Of a stretch of DNA of 64,000 nucleotides, positions 43,472 to 51,682 are shown piece by piece. The stretch comes from Flavobacteriia bacterium 40-80. GTDB taxonomy: Bacteria > Bacteroidota > Bacteroidia > Flavobacteriales_D > Crocinitomicaceae. The translations under genes were made by a program, and so were the position numbers. The notes beneath the pieces were generated by a model. That model made no database searches and was not told the DNA's origin. It saw only the letters and a list, made by a program, of their open reading frames with translations. How positions within the stretch are numbered: the stretch's first letter is position 1; each line of letters starts with the position of its first letter. The DNA is taken from contig MKVF01000018.1 in NCBI GenBank assembly GCA_001899145.1, positions 682,001 to 746,000 of the forward strand, written 5' to 3'.

Positions 43472-45690
43472 TTGCTGTGCTGTTGTTTGCCTCTTTGGCG
43501 GCCTTCGGACAAAAAGAGCTGGATGTTTTACTGAAAGCGGGTGAGGATCAGTATAAGAAAGGAGATTATGTATATGCCCTTTCCTTTTACGAACGTGCAA
43601 TGGAAGTCGATTCAAATATTGTGAATGTCCTGTGGCAGTATGCTGAAACATTGAGAGCTTATAAAGATTATCGCAAGGCAGAATACTATTACGGGAAAGT
43701 TTATGAAAAGGAAAATACGAAGATGTTCCCTGCCAGTATCCTGATGTATGGACTGATGCAGAAGCAAAACGGAAAGTATGAAGCTGCGCTGAAAACATTT
43801 AAGCAGGCTGCTAAAAAATACAGTAAGGATAAGAAAGGATATTTATATCTGAAAGCAAAGAAAGAAATCGAATCCACTACCTGGGCGCTCAGCAATGTGA
43901 AATTTGAAGATCATGTAATTATTGATCTTTTGCCGGAAGAGGTGAACACACCAAATTCGGAATTCGGGCATACAATTTATGACAATCAGCTGTATTTTTC
44001 TTCCCTGAGAGGAGATTCCGTTTCCCAGAATGAAGAAGTATATGCAACAACATATAAAACAAAAATTTATGCTTCGGAGCTGAGAGATGAAAAATACCAG
44101 AAAGACACATTGGTGGAAATTTTTTCGTTCAAGAACCTGAATTCCGGAAACGGAGCCTTTTCATTAGACGGCAAGCGTTATTATTTCAGTATCTGCTCCG
44201 ATGAAAGCTTTAAATATAAATGTAAAATAGCTGTTGCAAACTATAATAATGGTACGTTCACCGATATTGATACGCTGGGAGATATTATCAATGAACCGGA
44301 TGCAAATACTTCTATGCCGTGCATTGCTAACCTCGACGGAAGAGAAGTGTTGTTCTTTTCCTCAGACCGGAATAAGGATCAGCGGATGAACATCTATTAC
44401 AGCTTCATCAAAAATGGGAATCAGTTTGGTCCTGTATTAAGCCTCGATGTGGCGAATACTATTGAAGATGAGATTTCACCGTTTTGGGACGATAAGAAAA
44501 AAAGGCTGTATTTTTCTTCCACCTGGCACAATGGATTTGGAGGTTTTGACGTGTTCTACTGCCAGTACGAGGCAAATCGTTTTGCCGAACCTGCCAATGC
44601 CGGGAAGCCCACCAATTCTCCTGCAAATGATAATTACTTCTTTATATATAGAGACTCTTCTTACGTTTCAAGTAATCGCCTGGGAGTAAATTACAGTAAG
44701 AACCCGACCTGCTGCAGCGATATTTTTGTGATGTATTCTCCGATCCGTTATGTGAAAACGCCAAAAGAAACGCTTGTTGATCTGAACAAACGTCTTCCGG
44801 TAACTTTGTATTTTCATAATGACTGGCCGGACCCGAAGACAACAGTAACAACAACTAAAATTGATTATATTGACAATTACCGCGATTACCGTGCGCTGCT
44901 TCCGACTTACAAGAAAGAGTATTCGAACGGACTGACAGGCGAGAAAGCGGAAGAAGCGACAGAGGATATTGAAAGTTTTTTTGTGGAATATGTGGATCAG
45001 GGAGTGAAAGACCTGGAACTGTTCCGCGATCTGATGCTGGAAGAGTTGGATAAAGGAGTTTCGTTGGAGCTGACGATTAAAGGTTTTGCGAGTCCTCTGG
45101 CGAAAACGGATTATAATGTGAACCTGACGAAAAGAAGGATCTCTTCTTTGAAAAATTACCTGGCAAATTACGATGGAGGTGTTTTCAGGAAATACCTGAA
45201 CGGAACCGCTCCGAATGGTGCTGCTATCCGTTTTAAAGAAATTCCTTTCGGGGAATATACTGCGCAGACGTTGGTGAGCGATAATCTGAATGATTTGAAA
45301 AATTCCGTTTATTCAAGAGCAGCTTCCCTGGAACGGAAAATTGAAATTCAGAGTGTAAGCATTATTTCGAAAGACTCTTCGAATGTGATAGATACGGATC
45401 TGCCGATCAGACATTTTGGTAAAATAAACGGAACGGATAAAGTGACGGCTGTGTTCAGGATCACAAATGTGAGCGACGGAGAAGTGAATTTCCAGAAAGC
45501 GGAGATTGAATGCAGTTGTATTACCCTTGAATATTCGAAGGAAGTGCTGAAGCCGGGAGAAGTTTGCGAGCTGAAAGTTATTTTGGATCCGAAAGGAAAA
45601 GCAGGAAATCTGGTTCAGGCTGTCCAGCTGAAAACCATAGAGTCGAATTTGAAAGAGAAATTGGTGATTACGGCAGAAATAAATCCGTAA
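43453..45690 (+). CDS. PorE-like protein: TPR, beta-propeller, OmpA-like, DUF1573-like tail
   Basis: A 745-residue protein with a signal peptide (residues 1-19, ends FGQ). TPR units lie at about 25-145. A PD40/WD-like propeller spans about 160-430, with repeats of the ..LYFSSLRGD / YYFSICSDES / LFFSSDRNKDQRMNIYYS type. An OmpA-like peptidoglycan-binding part is near 535-620 (LTIKGFASPLAKTDYNVNLTKRR), and a C-terminal DUF1573-like Ig domain (FRITNVSDGEVNFQKAEIECSC) follows. PorE tethers the T9SS to the cell wall; this one is paired with PorP/SprF. The OmpA part is degenerate and the extra DUF1573 tail is unusual. Confidence 0.88.
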   Translation: MSRLYLIAVLLFASLAAFGQKELDVLLKAGEDQYKKGDYVYALSFYERAMEVDSNIVNVLWQYAETLRAYKDYRKAEYYYGKVYEKENTKMFPASILMYGLMQKQNGKYEAALKTFKQAAKKYSKDKKGYLYLKAKKEIESTTWALSNVKFEDHVIIDLLPEEVNTPNSEFGHTIYDNQLYFSSLRGDSVSQNEEVYATTYKTKIYASELRDEKYQKDTLVEIFSFKNLNSGNGAFSLDGKRYYFSICSDESFKYKCKIAVANYNNGTFTDIDTLGDIINEPDANTSMPCIANLDGREVLFFSSDRNKDQRMNIYYSFIKNGNQFGPVLSLDVANTIEDEISPFWDDKKKRLYFSSTWHNGFGGFDVFYCQYEANRFAEPANAGKPTNSPANDNYFFIYRDSSYVSSNRLGVNYSKNPTCCSDIFVMYSPIRYVKTPKETLVDLNKRLPVTLYFHNDWPDPKTTVTTTKIDYIDNYRDYRALLPTYKKEYSNGLTGEKAEEATEDIESFFVEYVDQGVKDLELFRDLMLEELDKGVSLELTIKGFASPLAKTDYNVNLTKRRISSLKNYLANYDGGVFRKYLNGTAPNGAAIRFKEIPFGEYTAQTLVSDNLNDLKNSVYSRAASLERKIEIQSVSIISKDSSNVIDTDLPIRHFGKINGTDKVTAVFRITNVSDGEVNFQKAEIECSCITLEYSKEVLKPGEVCELKVILDPKGKAGNLVQAVQLKTIESNLKEKLVITAEINP

Positions 45691-45729
45691 AGCACCTGCT
45701 TTTTTCTCTAATTCGGATATCTTTGTTCC

Positions 45730-47154
45730 ATGAGCAAATCAAAACGCATTTTATTTTTGGATTTTATGCGCGTTTTAGCGCTGCTGATGATGATTCAGGG
45801 ACACACGACGTATGATTTCCTTGATTTATCCATTCGTGACGGAAACAGTCTGGGTATTCAGGTCTGGTCAAGCCTGAGAGGTTATACGGCACCGTTTTTT
45901 ATGATGGTTTCGGGTGCTGTTTTCTGTTTTCTCATGATCAGTCAGGAGCAGCCGGATGGCTCAAATCCGAGGGTAAAAGCAGGAACAAAGCGAATTATTA
46001 CTTTACTGTTCTGGGGATACTTATTAAATTTTCCTATTTATGTTATCGGGAAGATCTTTACAAGAGACGGACTGGATCGTTTTCTGAATATCCGGGTAGG
46101 AGAAACTTTGATTACCATTTTTGGAATTGCTGTTGCTTTGTTTATTTATAAATCCTTGCAGTCGGATGAAGAAGAAGCTGCAAATGAACGGGCTTATATC
46201 CGTCATTTGTTCAAAAGAGGAGGATTCAATAAAGATATTGCACTGAAGGCGAGATTGCTGAACAGAAGATTTCTTAGAAATGAGGAACATAAAAAACGCC
46301 TGTTTTCATCTTTCTTTTATTCTGTTCTTATCAGTGTGCCGTTTCTCATCATTTCTTCATTGCTTTCCGTTGAGGAAAAGCTGAGGGCGCTTCGTGTGGA
46401 TGTGCTGCATATTATCGCATTGGGATTGCTCACGATCATGCTTGTGTATTTTGTTTCAGGAAAAAGGAGAAAATTAATGGCGCTGATCTATTTTGTGCTG
46501 ATCCTGCTGTTTGTAGGAATTTATCCTATTGTAAATAATGTGGATTTTTCCAATCTCCCGATTTTCCTTTCTTCTTACCTGAATAATTTTGAAACAAGAT
46601 CCATGTTTACGATTACACCATGGTTGTCGTTTATTTTTGCAGGAGCTTTGATGGGATTGTGGCTGGCATTTGAAATAAAGAGAGATAATTTTGAAAAAAT
46701 CATCGGGTTTAAGCTGCTGGGGATAGGTCTTGTTTTGCTGCTACTTTCTTACTTCGGAGATAAATTTGAAATATATTATTACGGCAGAAGCTATTATTGG
46801 CATGATAGCCCGAATCTGGTTTATCACCGGATGGGAATCGTGATGTGCGTAGGTTCGTTTATGGCTTTTCTAAGTTTGTTTATAAAGGATTTGCCCCTGT
46901 TTTTAAAGCAGATGAGCCGTAATACGTTGTGGTTGTATGTCGGGCATCTGGTGATCATTTACCAGATCGTTAAACCTATCATCGGCTACAGGACCCGTTT
47001 CGATGTTCCGATTGTCTTGGTTTTTGTTATTACGATGTATTTTCTGATGTATTTACAGACCCGGGTTATTATCTACGTTCAGAAAAACGGAGGTTATACG
47101 GCACTTTTTAAGAAGTGGGTGCTTCGCCGTAAAAGTAAACCGGCTGATAATTAA
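45730..47154 (+). CDS. Polytopic acyltransferase (heparan-alpha-glucosaminide N-acetyltransferase-like, DUF1624/5009 type)
   Basis: 474 residues with about ten membrane helices. The first helix carries FLDFMRVLALLMMIQGHTTYDF, with a catalytic-type His in the QGH motif (residue about 24). An acyltransferase-3-like fold follows, with APFFMMVSGAVF. A large charged loop lies at about residues 160-210, and a near-C-terminal LWLYVGHLVIIYQ helix holds another His. It probably transfers an acyl group to a sugar on the outer face of the membrane. It overlaps the convergent lipoprotein by 4 bases at its stop. Confidence 0.82.
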   Translation: MSKSKRILFLDFMRVLALLMMIQGHTTYDFLDLSIRDGNSLGIQVWSSLRGYTAPFFMMVSGAVFCFLMISQEQPDGSNPRVKAGTKRIITLLFWGYLLNFPIYVIGKIFTRDGLDRFLNIRVGETLITIFGIAVALFIYKSLQSDEEEAANERAYIRHLFKRGGFNKDIALKARLLNRRFLRNEEHKKRLFSSFFYSVLISVPFLIISSLLSVEEKLRALRVDVLHIIALGLLTIMLVYFVSGKRRKLMALIYFVLILLFVGIYPIVNNVDFSNLPIFLSSYLNNFETRSMFTITPWLSFIFAGALMGLWLAFEIKRDNFEKIIGFKLLGIGLVLLLLSYFGDKFEIYYYGRSYYWHDSPNLVYHRMGIVMCVGSFMAFLSLFIKDLPLFLKQMSRNTLWLYVGHLVIIYQIVKPIIGYRTRFDVPIVLVFVITMYFLMYLQTRVIIYVQKNGGYTALFKKWVLRRKSKPADN

Positions 47155-47786
47155 TATTCGGTCACTAACGTAATCGTATCAAAAGCAACTGTATTTTGCT
47201 GCATGGTCCCAATTAATGCAGTATTACCCAGCTCGTAGAAATATGCAAAAGGCTTATTTCCGTCAGTCATGCAATAAAAGACAGTATCGGTGGCACCGTA
47301 GAAGTGTAATGCTTCTCCTGTCGGGCAGCAGGCTGCACAGTCTGCTTTTCCCTGTGTTTTTTTATAAATAAAATCATCGTAGTCGTTGACTTCATCTACA
47401 TTTTTTAAATGGATCTTTACCCAGCTGTACGCCGTTGTCCCAAAATTATATTCTATGGATTTCTTCGGATCCAAGGCGCTGTAAAGAATCTGGTATTCTT
47501 TGTCAAAATAATGATCTTTCTGGATAACGACCTTGTAATTTTCCACACGGTTTCTGGGAAATGAAATGCTGTATTTTCCTTCTGAGTCCGTTGTTACTCT
47601 TCCTATTTCCTGATAATTAAAATTGGCGATCGGCTTTTCATAGACAATGACGGTTGCATTTGCCAGGCCTGTATTGAAAGATTCATCCGTTACTGTCCCG
47701 TTGATGGCAAATTGCAGATTGCCGTCCTTTTTACAGGAGAAAACGGTGAAAATCAACAGGCTTAGAAATAATGCTGTGTTTTTCAT
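47151..47786 (-). CDS. Lipoprotein with carboxypeptidase-regulatory-like domain
   Basis: 211 residues with lipobox TVFSC (Cys 18). An Ig-like CarboxypepD_reg/CNA-B fold is seen at about 25-115: GTVTDESFNTGLANATVIVYEKP, then a GRVTTDSEGKYSISFP strand pair. A second part contains a CAACC cluster (near 150-154) and continues to a beta-rich end. Function unknown, surface-located. It is located downstream of dnaX with 10 bases between them. Confidence 0.75.
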   Translation of the reverse strand: MKNTALFLSLLIFTVFSCKKDGNLQFAINGTVTDESFNTGLANATVIVYEKPIANFNYQEIGRVTTDSEGKYSISFPRNRVENYKVVIQKDHYFDKEYQILYSALDPKKSIEYNFGTTAYSWVKIHLKNVDEVNDYDDFIYKKTQGKADCAACCPTGEALHFYGATDTVFYCMTDGNKPFAYFYELGNTALIGTMQQNTVAFDTITLVTEY

Positions 47787-47796
47787 ATCCTAAACA

Positions 47797-48426
47797 TTAA
47801 AGTTCAACATCAAGGTTAAATATTTTTTGTAAAGTAATGAGATTGATATTCTTTTTGGCTAATTGTTCAAACCGGTCTTTTCCTGTCAGGGAACGAATCA
47901 TTTCATCATGATTTTCAACAATTTTCACTTCCAGTGTTATTCCCCAGTTGTTTAATTTAGAGCGGAGGAACTGAACCAGCTCATCGCCAAAATTATTCAT
48001 CATAAGCTCGTGCATTACGAGGTTATCCACTTCGTATAATACATGCAGATCGTCTAATTTCGGATCTTTCTTGGTCATGATGCTGAATACCGTTTCCGCA
48101 CCACTTTTTTCCAGTCGTTTTATTTCATAGGCAAACGAACGCCATTGCATTTTTAGCTGGTCATGCGTAAAAGGAGTCCGTGGTTTCTGAGAAATATCTT
48201 CAGTAGAAACTTTTGCCTGCTCTATCGTTTTCCGCTTTAATTCTTCTATTGAAAGGATTTCTGAATTGAGCTGGCCTGTTGGAGCAGATAATACTTTTGC
48301 TTCTTTCTTTAATGAAAAATTAGCCGAAGGAGAGGCCGGACTGGTTGTTGCAGGTGTTTTTTTGACATTGTCCCGGAGTGATTGCCCCGGATAATCGATG
48401 ATCTTTACCGGATCAGTCAGTCGTTT
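47797..48426 (-). CDS. dnaX: dnaX tau-type C-terminal extension in -1 frame
   Basis: This frame continues without a stop from the A10 run to 47797 (about 209 residues). It starts RLTDPVKIIDYPG right after the run, then has a Pro/Ser/Ala-rich linker. Its C-terminus has WRSFAYEIKRLEKSGAETVF, then DELVQFLRSKLNNWGITLEV and a TLQKIFNLDVEL end. This is the normal C-terminus of full-length Bacteroidota DnaX (tau), needed for contact with the polymerase and helicase. The ATG-initiated ORF at 48150 is only part of it and is not a separate gene. Confidence 0.85.
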   Translation of the reverse strand, partial: KRLTDPVKIIDYPGQSLRDNVKKTPATTSPASPSANFSLKKEAKVLSAPTGQLNSEILSIEELKRKTIEQAKVSTEDISQKPRTPFTHDQLKMQWRSFAYEIKRLEKSGAETVFSIMTKKDPKLDDLHVLYEVDNLVMHELMMNNFGDELVQFLRSKLNNWGITLEVKIVENHDEMIRSLTGKDRFEQLAKKNINLITLQKIFNLDVEL

Positions 48427-49532
48427 TTTTTTTCAAGCTCCGATTTAACCGAACTTATCTGCATCAACGCTAATTCCACTAACAGACGCTGGTTCTTAGA
48501 GGATTTATAATCTACGTCCGCTTTACTCAGCACGCCAAGACAGCGTAAAATATAGCTGGCATCCAATAATTTTGCCTGTTCGATAAAACGTTGCTCGATT
48601 GTTTCGCTGACTTCTAATAATTTTGCTGTGCGAACATCTTTGCAAATCAGCAGGTTCCTGTAATGCCCGGAAAGACCTACAATAAAATTATGCCCGTCAA
48701 AACCTTTTTCAATAATGTCATTGAAAAGCAGCAATACGGCAGGAATATCCTCTTTGTAAGCACTTTCGACTATTTTAAAGAAATAATCGTAATCAAGTAC
48801 GTTCAGATTTTCCAGTACAGCGTTCAGTGTGATCGTATTTCCGGCAAAGCTTACGATCTGGTCAAAAATAGACAAAGCATCACGAAGCGCCCCGTCCGCT
48901 TTTTGAGCGATTAGGTGAAGCGCGTCAGGATCAGCAGTAATACCTTCTTTTACGGCGATCTGTGCCAGGTGATCAGAGATATCTTTTACCTTGATTCTGT
49001 TGAAGTCAAAAATCTGACAACGGGACAGAATCGTTGGAATAATTTTGTGTTTTTCGGTTGTTGCGAGTATGAAGATCGCGTGTGCAGGCGGCTCTTCAAG
49101 CGTTTTAAGAAATGCGTTGAATGCCTGTGTGGACAGCATGTGTACCTCGTCGATGATATACACTTTATGTGTTCCAAGCTGAGGTGCGATACGTACCTGA
49201 TCGATCAGATTACGAATGTCATCTACGGAGTTGTTAGATGCAGCGTCCAGCTCATATACATTCAAAGAAGCTCCTTCGTTGAACGATTTACATGACTCGC
49301 ATTGGTCACATCCTTCAATCTGTTCTGTTCTGTTCGTACAGTTGATCGTTTTTGCGAGAATACGTGCAGTTGTCGTTTTTCCCACACCACGGGAACCACA
49401 GAAAAGAAATGCCTGCGCGAGATGATTGTTTTTTATTGCATTTTTTAACGTAGAAGTAATGGACTTTTGTCCCACGACAGTATCGAAGGTCTGCGGTCTG
49501 TATTTACGTGCCGATACAATAAAATCTTCCAT
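48417..49532 (-). CDS. dnaX: DNA polymerase III subunit gamma/tau (dnaX), gamma-length product
   Basis: A clamp-loader ATPase of 371 residues in the zero frame. Walker A GSRGVGKTT at 46-54, four zinc-type Cys (INC, CDQCESC, near 65-82), DEVHM (near 125), sensor 1 ATTEKHK and SRC. The collar domain follows to residue 368. The frame ends EKKND at TGA immediately after ten A residues. The tau C-terminus continues in the -1 frame to 47797, so a 578-residue tau needs slippage. The promoter box lies 6 bases upstream of the start. Confidence 0.9.
   Translation of the reverse strand: MEDFIVSARKYRPQTFDTVVGQKSITSTLKNAIKNNHLAQAFLFCGSRGVGKTTTARILAKTINCTNRTEQIEGCDQCESCKSFNEGASLNVYELDAASNNSVDDIRNLIDQVRIAPQLGTHKVYIIDEVHMLSTQAFNAFLKTLEEPPAHAIFILATTEKHKIIPTILSRCQIFDFNRIKVKDISDHLAQIAVKEGITADPDALHLIAQKADGALRDALSIFDQIVSFAGNTITLNAVLENLNVLDYDYFFKIVESAYKEDIPAVLLLFNDIIEKGFDGHNFIVGLSGHYRNLLICKDVRTAKLLEVSETIEQRFIEQAKLLDASYILRCLGVLSKADVDYKSSKNQRLLVELALMQISSVKSELEKKND
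48424..48441 (-). promoter_or_regulatory. dnaX slippery site: A10 run with GGAG and downstream hairpin
   Basis: On the reverse strand ten A residues (48433-48424) precede CGAC. GGAG, Shine-Dalgarno-like, lies 4 bases upstream (48441-48438). A weak 5-bp hairpin (TGATC/GATCA, 48415-48399) starts 8 bases after the run. These are the elements used by the E. coli dnaX -1 frameshift, or the A run alone for transcriptional slippage as in Thermus. Confidence 0.7.
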
Positions 49533-49537
49533 AGGAG

Positions 49538-49545
49538 CAAATTTA
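49538..49545 (-). promoter_or_regulatory. Candidate -7 box (TAAATTTG) for dnaX
   Basis: Reverse-strand TAAATTTG ends 5 bases before the dnaX ATG, again implying a very short or absent leader. No good TTG at -33. Confidence 0.4.
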
Positions 49546-49621
49546 CAAAACTATATTCGATTTTGCTATATTTTTTGATTCGAAGATTGATAAAATTAAA
49601 AGATTTGAAAATTAGAAAATA

Positions 49622-49672
49622 GAAGATTAAAAATTAATGCAGTGAATTCACATTCTGCAATTTTTAATCTTC
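49622..49672. repeat. Long AT-rich inverted repeat between dnaX and the aminotransferase gene
   Basis: GAAGATTAAAAATT at 49622-49635 is matched by its exact complement at 49659-49672 (14-bp arms). A further TGCAG/CTGCA pair lies inside, with a two-base bulge. Downstream of the aminotransferase stop (49700) it could act as terminator; the following bases on that strand are only partly T-rich. Confidence 0.6.
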
Positions 49673-49699
49673 CAAATCTTCTCAATTCTCAATTTCTGA

Positions 49700-50896
49700 T
49701 CACTTCCTTCCCGGATATACTTTCAATGCCTCTTCCAGACACTTCACCGCCGCTTCCAGCGCGTCCTGATTCAGTACATAAGCCAGTCGGGCTTCATCTT
49801 TTCCGGCGCCCGGTGTTGCGTAAAATCCGTTGGCCGGCGCCATCATTACTGTTTGTCCTTCGTATTCGAAATCTTCCAGCAGCCATTGACAGAATTTCTC
49901 CGCATCATCTACCGGGAATTTGGCAACGGCATAAAACGCACCTTTAGGCTTAGGGCAAAAGACGCCCGGAATCTTGTTCAATCCTTCTACTAAAATATCC
50001 CTTCTGACAACGTATTCATTCACTACGTTTACGAAGTAGGAGATTGGCGTGTCGATAGCCGCTTCTGCTGCTACCTGATCTACTGTCGGCGGAGACAGAC
50101 GCGCCTGACCGAATTTCAGGGCAGCAGCCATTACTTCTTTATTTTTAGTAATCAATGCACCAATCCTCGCTCCGCACATGGAGTAGCGTTTGGAAACGGA
50201 GTCGATCATAATTACATTATTTTCAATTCCTTCCAGATTCATTACGGAGAAAGGCCTGTTTCCGTCGTAACAGAATTCACGATATACTTCGTCTGCGAAT
50301 AAAAACAGATCGTGCTTTAATACTATCTCCTTCAATTGCTCCAGTTCTTCTTTGGAATACAGATAACCCGTTGGATTTCCAGGATTACATATAACAATCG
50401 CTTTTGTTCTCGGTGTGATTTTCTTTTCAAACTCCTCTACTGATGGCAATGCGAAACCATTTTCAATGGAAGAAGTAACAGGAACAACATTTAGCCCCGC
50501 ATACGTTGCAAAACCATTGTAATTCGCGTAAAACGGCTCCGGAATAATTACTTCATCACCGGGATTACAAGTAGTCATAAAGCCAAAAATCAATGCTTCA
50601 GAACCTCCTGTGGTGATTAAAATATCTTCGGTAAGTACAGGAATACCTTCTTTTTGATAGTAAGCAGCCAGCTTTGTCCTGTAGGATTCAAATCCCGCAG
50701 AATGGCTGTATTCAATTACCTTATCGTTATAATTTTTTATCGCGTTCAGGGCAACATCAGGTGTTGCGATGTCAGGTTGACCAATATTTAAGTGGTAAAC
50801 AATTTTCCCTTTTTTCTTAGCTTTTTCAGCAAAAGGAACCAGTTTTCGAATAGGGGAAGCCGGCATAGCCAGCGCTTTTTCTGAAATTTTTGGCAT
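49700..50896 (-). CDS. PLP-dependent class I/II aminotransferase
   Basis: A fold-type I aminotransferase of 398 residues, AspC family. The cofactor lysine is in DSVSKRYSMCGARIG (near 235), PLP-phosphate contacts are in TTGGSEALIF (near 92-101), and the Asn/Asp/Tyr set is in NPGNPTGYLY and FADEVYREF. The family transfers the amino group between an amino acid and a 2-oxo acid; aspartate or aromatic substrates are plausible but not shown by the sequence. Confidence 0.92.
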   Translation of the reverse strand: MPKISEKALAMPASPIRKLVPFAEKAKKKGKIVYHLNIGQPDIATPDVALNAIKNYNDKVIEYSHSAGFESYRTKLAAYYQKEGIPVLTEDILITTGGSEALIFGFMTTCNPGDEVIIPEPFYANYNGFATYAGLNVVPVTSSIENGFALPSVEEFEKKITPRTKAIVICNPGNPTGYLYSKEELEQLKEIVLKHDLFLFADEVYREFCYDGNRPFSVMNLEGIENNVIMIDSVSKRYSMCGARIGALITKNKEVMAAALKFGQARLSPPTVDQVAAEAAIDTPISYFVNVVNEYVVRRDILVEGLNKIPGVFCPKPKGAFYAVAKFPVDDAEKFCQWLLEDFEYEGQTVMMAPANGFYATPGAGKDEARLAYVLNQDALEAAVKCLEEALKVYPGRK

Positions 50897-50915
50897 ACTC
50901 TGATTTTTAGTGCAG

Positions 50916-50923
50916 CAAATGTA
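50916..50923 (-). promoter_or_regulatory. Candidate -7 box (TACATTTG) for the aminotransferase gene
   Basis: Reverse-strand TACATTTG followed by GC lies 19 bases upstream of the ATG, with a predicted leader of about 14 bases. The -33 element is not obvious. Confidence 0.45.
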
Positions 50924-51036
50924 ACCAAAAGTTTTTGAGTGTTGGTTTTCAAAATCGGAAAAATGAACATGGAATTTTTTATGATTTTTCTCTGTCGGTT
51001 CTCACTGAGTTTTTACCTTTATAAAAAATTGAAACG

Positions 51037-51675
51037 ATGCAGATAGAAGATATTTTCAGGAATAATGAAAAATGGGTTGCAGAACGATTAGAAGCAGATC
51101 CGGAGTACTTTAATCAACTATCACAGGGGCAAAATCCAAACTATTTATACATTGGATGTTCTGACAGCCGTGTTACAGCGGAAACGCTGATGGGAGCGAA
51201 GCCCGGAGAAGTTTTTGTGCACAGGAATATTGCTAATCTCGCTCCTAATAATGACTTAAATGTATTGTCTGTTATCAATTTCGCGGTAAATCATTTAAAA
51301 GTAAAGGATGTCATTGTTTGTGGTCATTATAAGTGTGGCGGTATTAAATCGGCGATGCAGGCAAAAGATGTTGGTCTTTTGAATCCGTGGCTGCGGAATA
51401 TCCGGGATGTTTACCGCCTTCACAAGGAAGAACTGAATGCTATTTCTTCTGAAGTAGAACGATATGACCGTTTAGTGGAACTGAATGTTATTGAGCAATG
51501 TATCAATGTGATTAAAACCCGTGACGTTCAGAACGCTTTGCTGGAGAACAGAATTAAAATTCACGGTTGGGTTTTTGATATGAGAACTGGTAAACTGATT
51601 GATTTAAAGATTGATATTGATAAAGTCATGCAAGAGATTATGGATGTTTACAGATTGTTTGATCAGGAGGACTGA
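51037..51675 (+). CDS. Beta-carbonic anhydrase
   Basis: Interconverts CO2 and bicarbonate. Zinc ligands C41, H97 and C100 are present (GCSDSR and VCGHYKCGG), with the catalytic D43-R45 pair. The length of 212 is normal for the class. It supplies bicarbonate for carboxylases such as those biotinylated by BirA. Next to it, 7 bases downstream, is an FAD monooxygenase. Confidence 0.95.
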   Translation: MQIEDIFRNNEKWVAERLEADPEYFNQLSQGQNPNYLYIGCSDSRVTAETLMGAKPGEVFVHRNIANLAPNNDLNVLSVINFAVNHLKVKDVIVCGHYKCGGIKSAMQAKDVGLLNPWLRNIRDVYRLHKEELNAISSEVERYDRLVELNVIEQCINVIKTRDVQNALLENRIKIHGWVFDMRTGKLIDLKIDIDKVMQEIMDVYRLFDQED

Positions 51676-51682
51676 AGTTATT

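Noticed and set aside
47797-48150. A separate 117-residue gene beginning MQWRSFAYEI
   Set aside because: Its sequence is the end of the -1 frame continuing from dnaX; the frame is open back to the A10 run, so it is treated as part of dnaX (tau).
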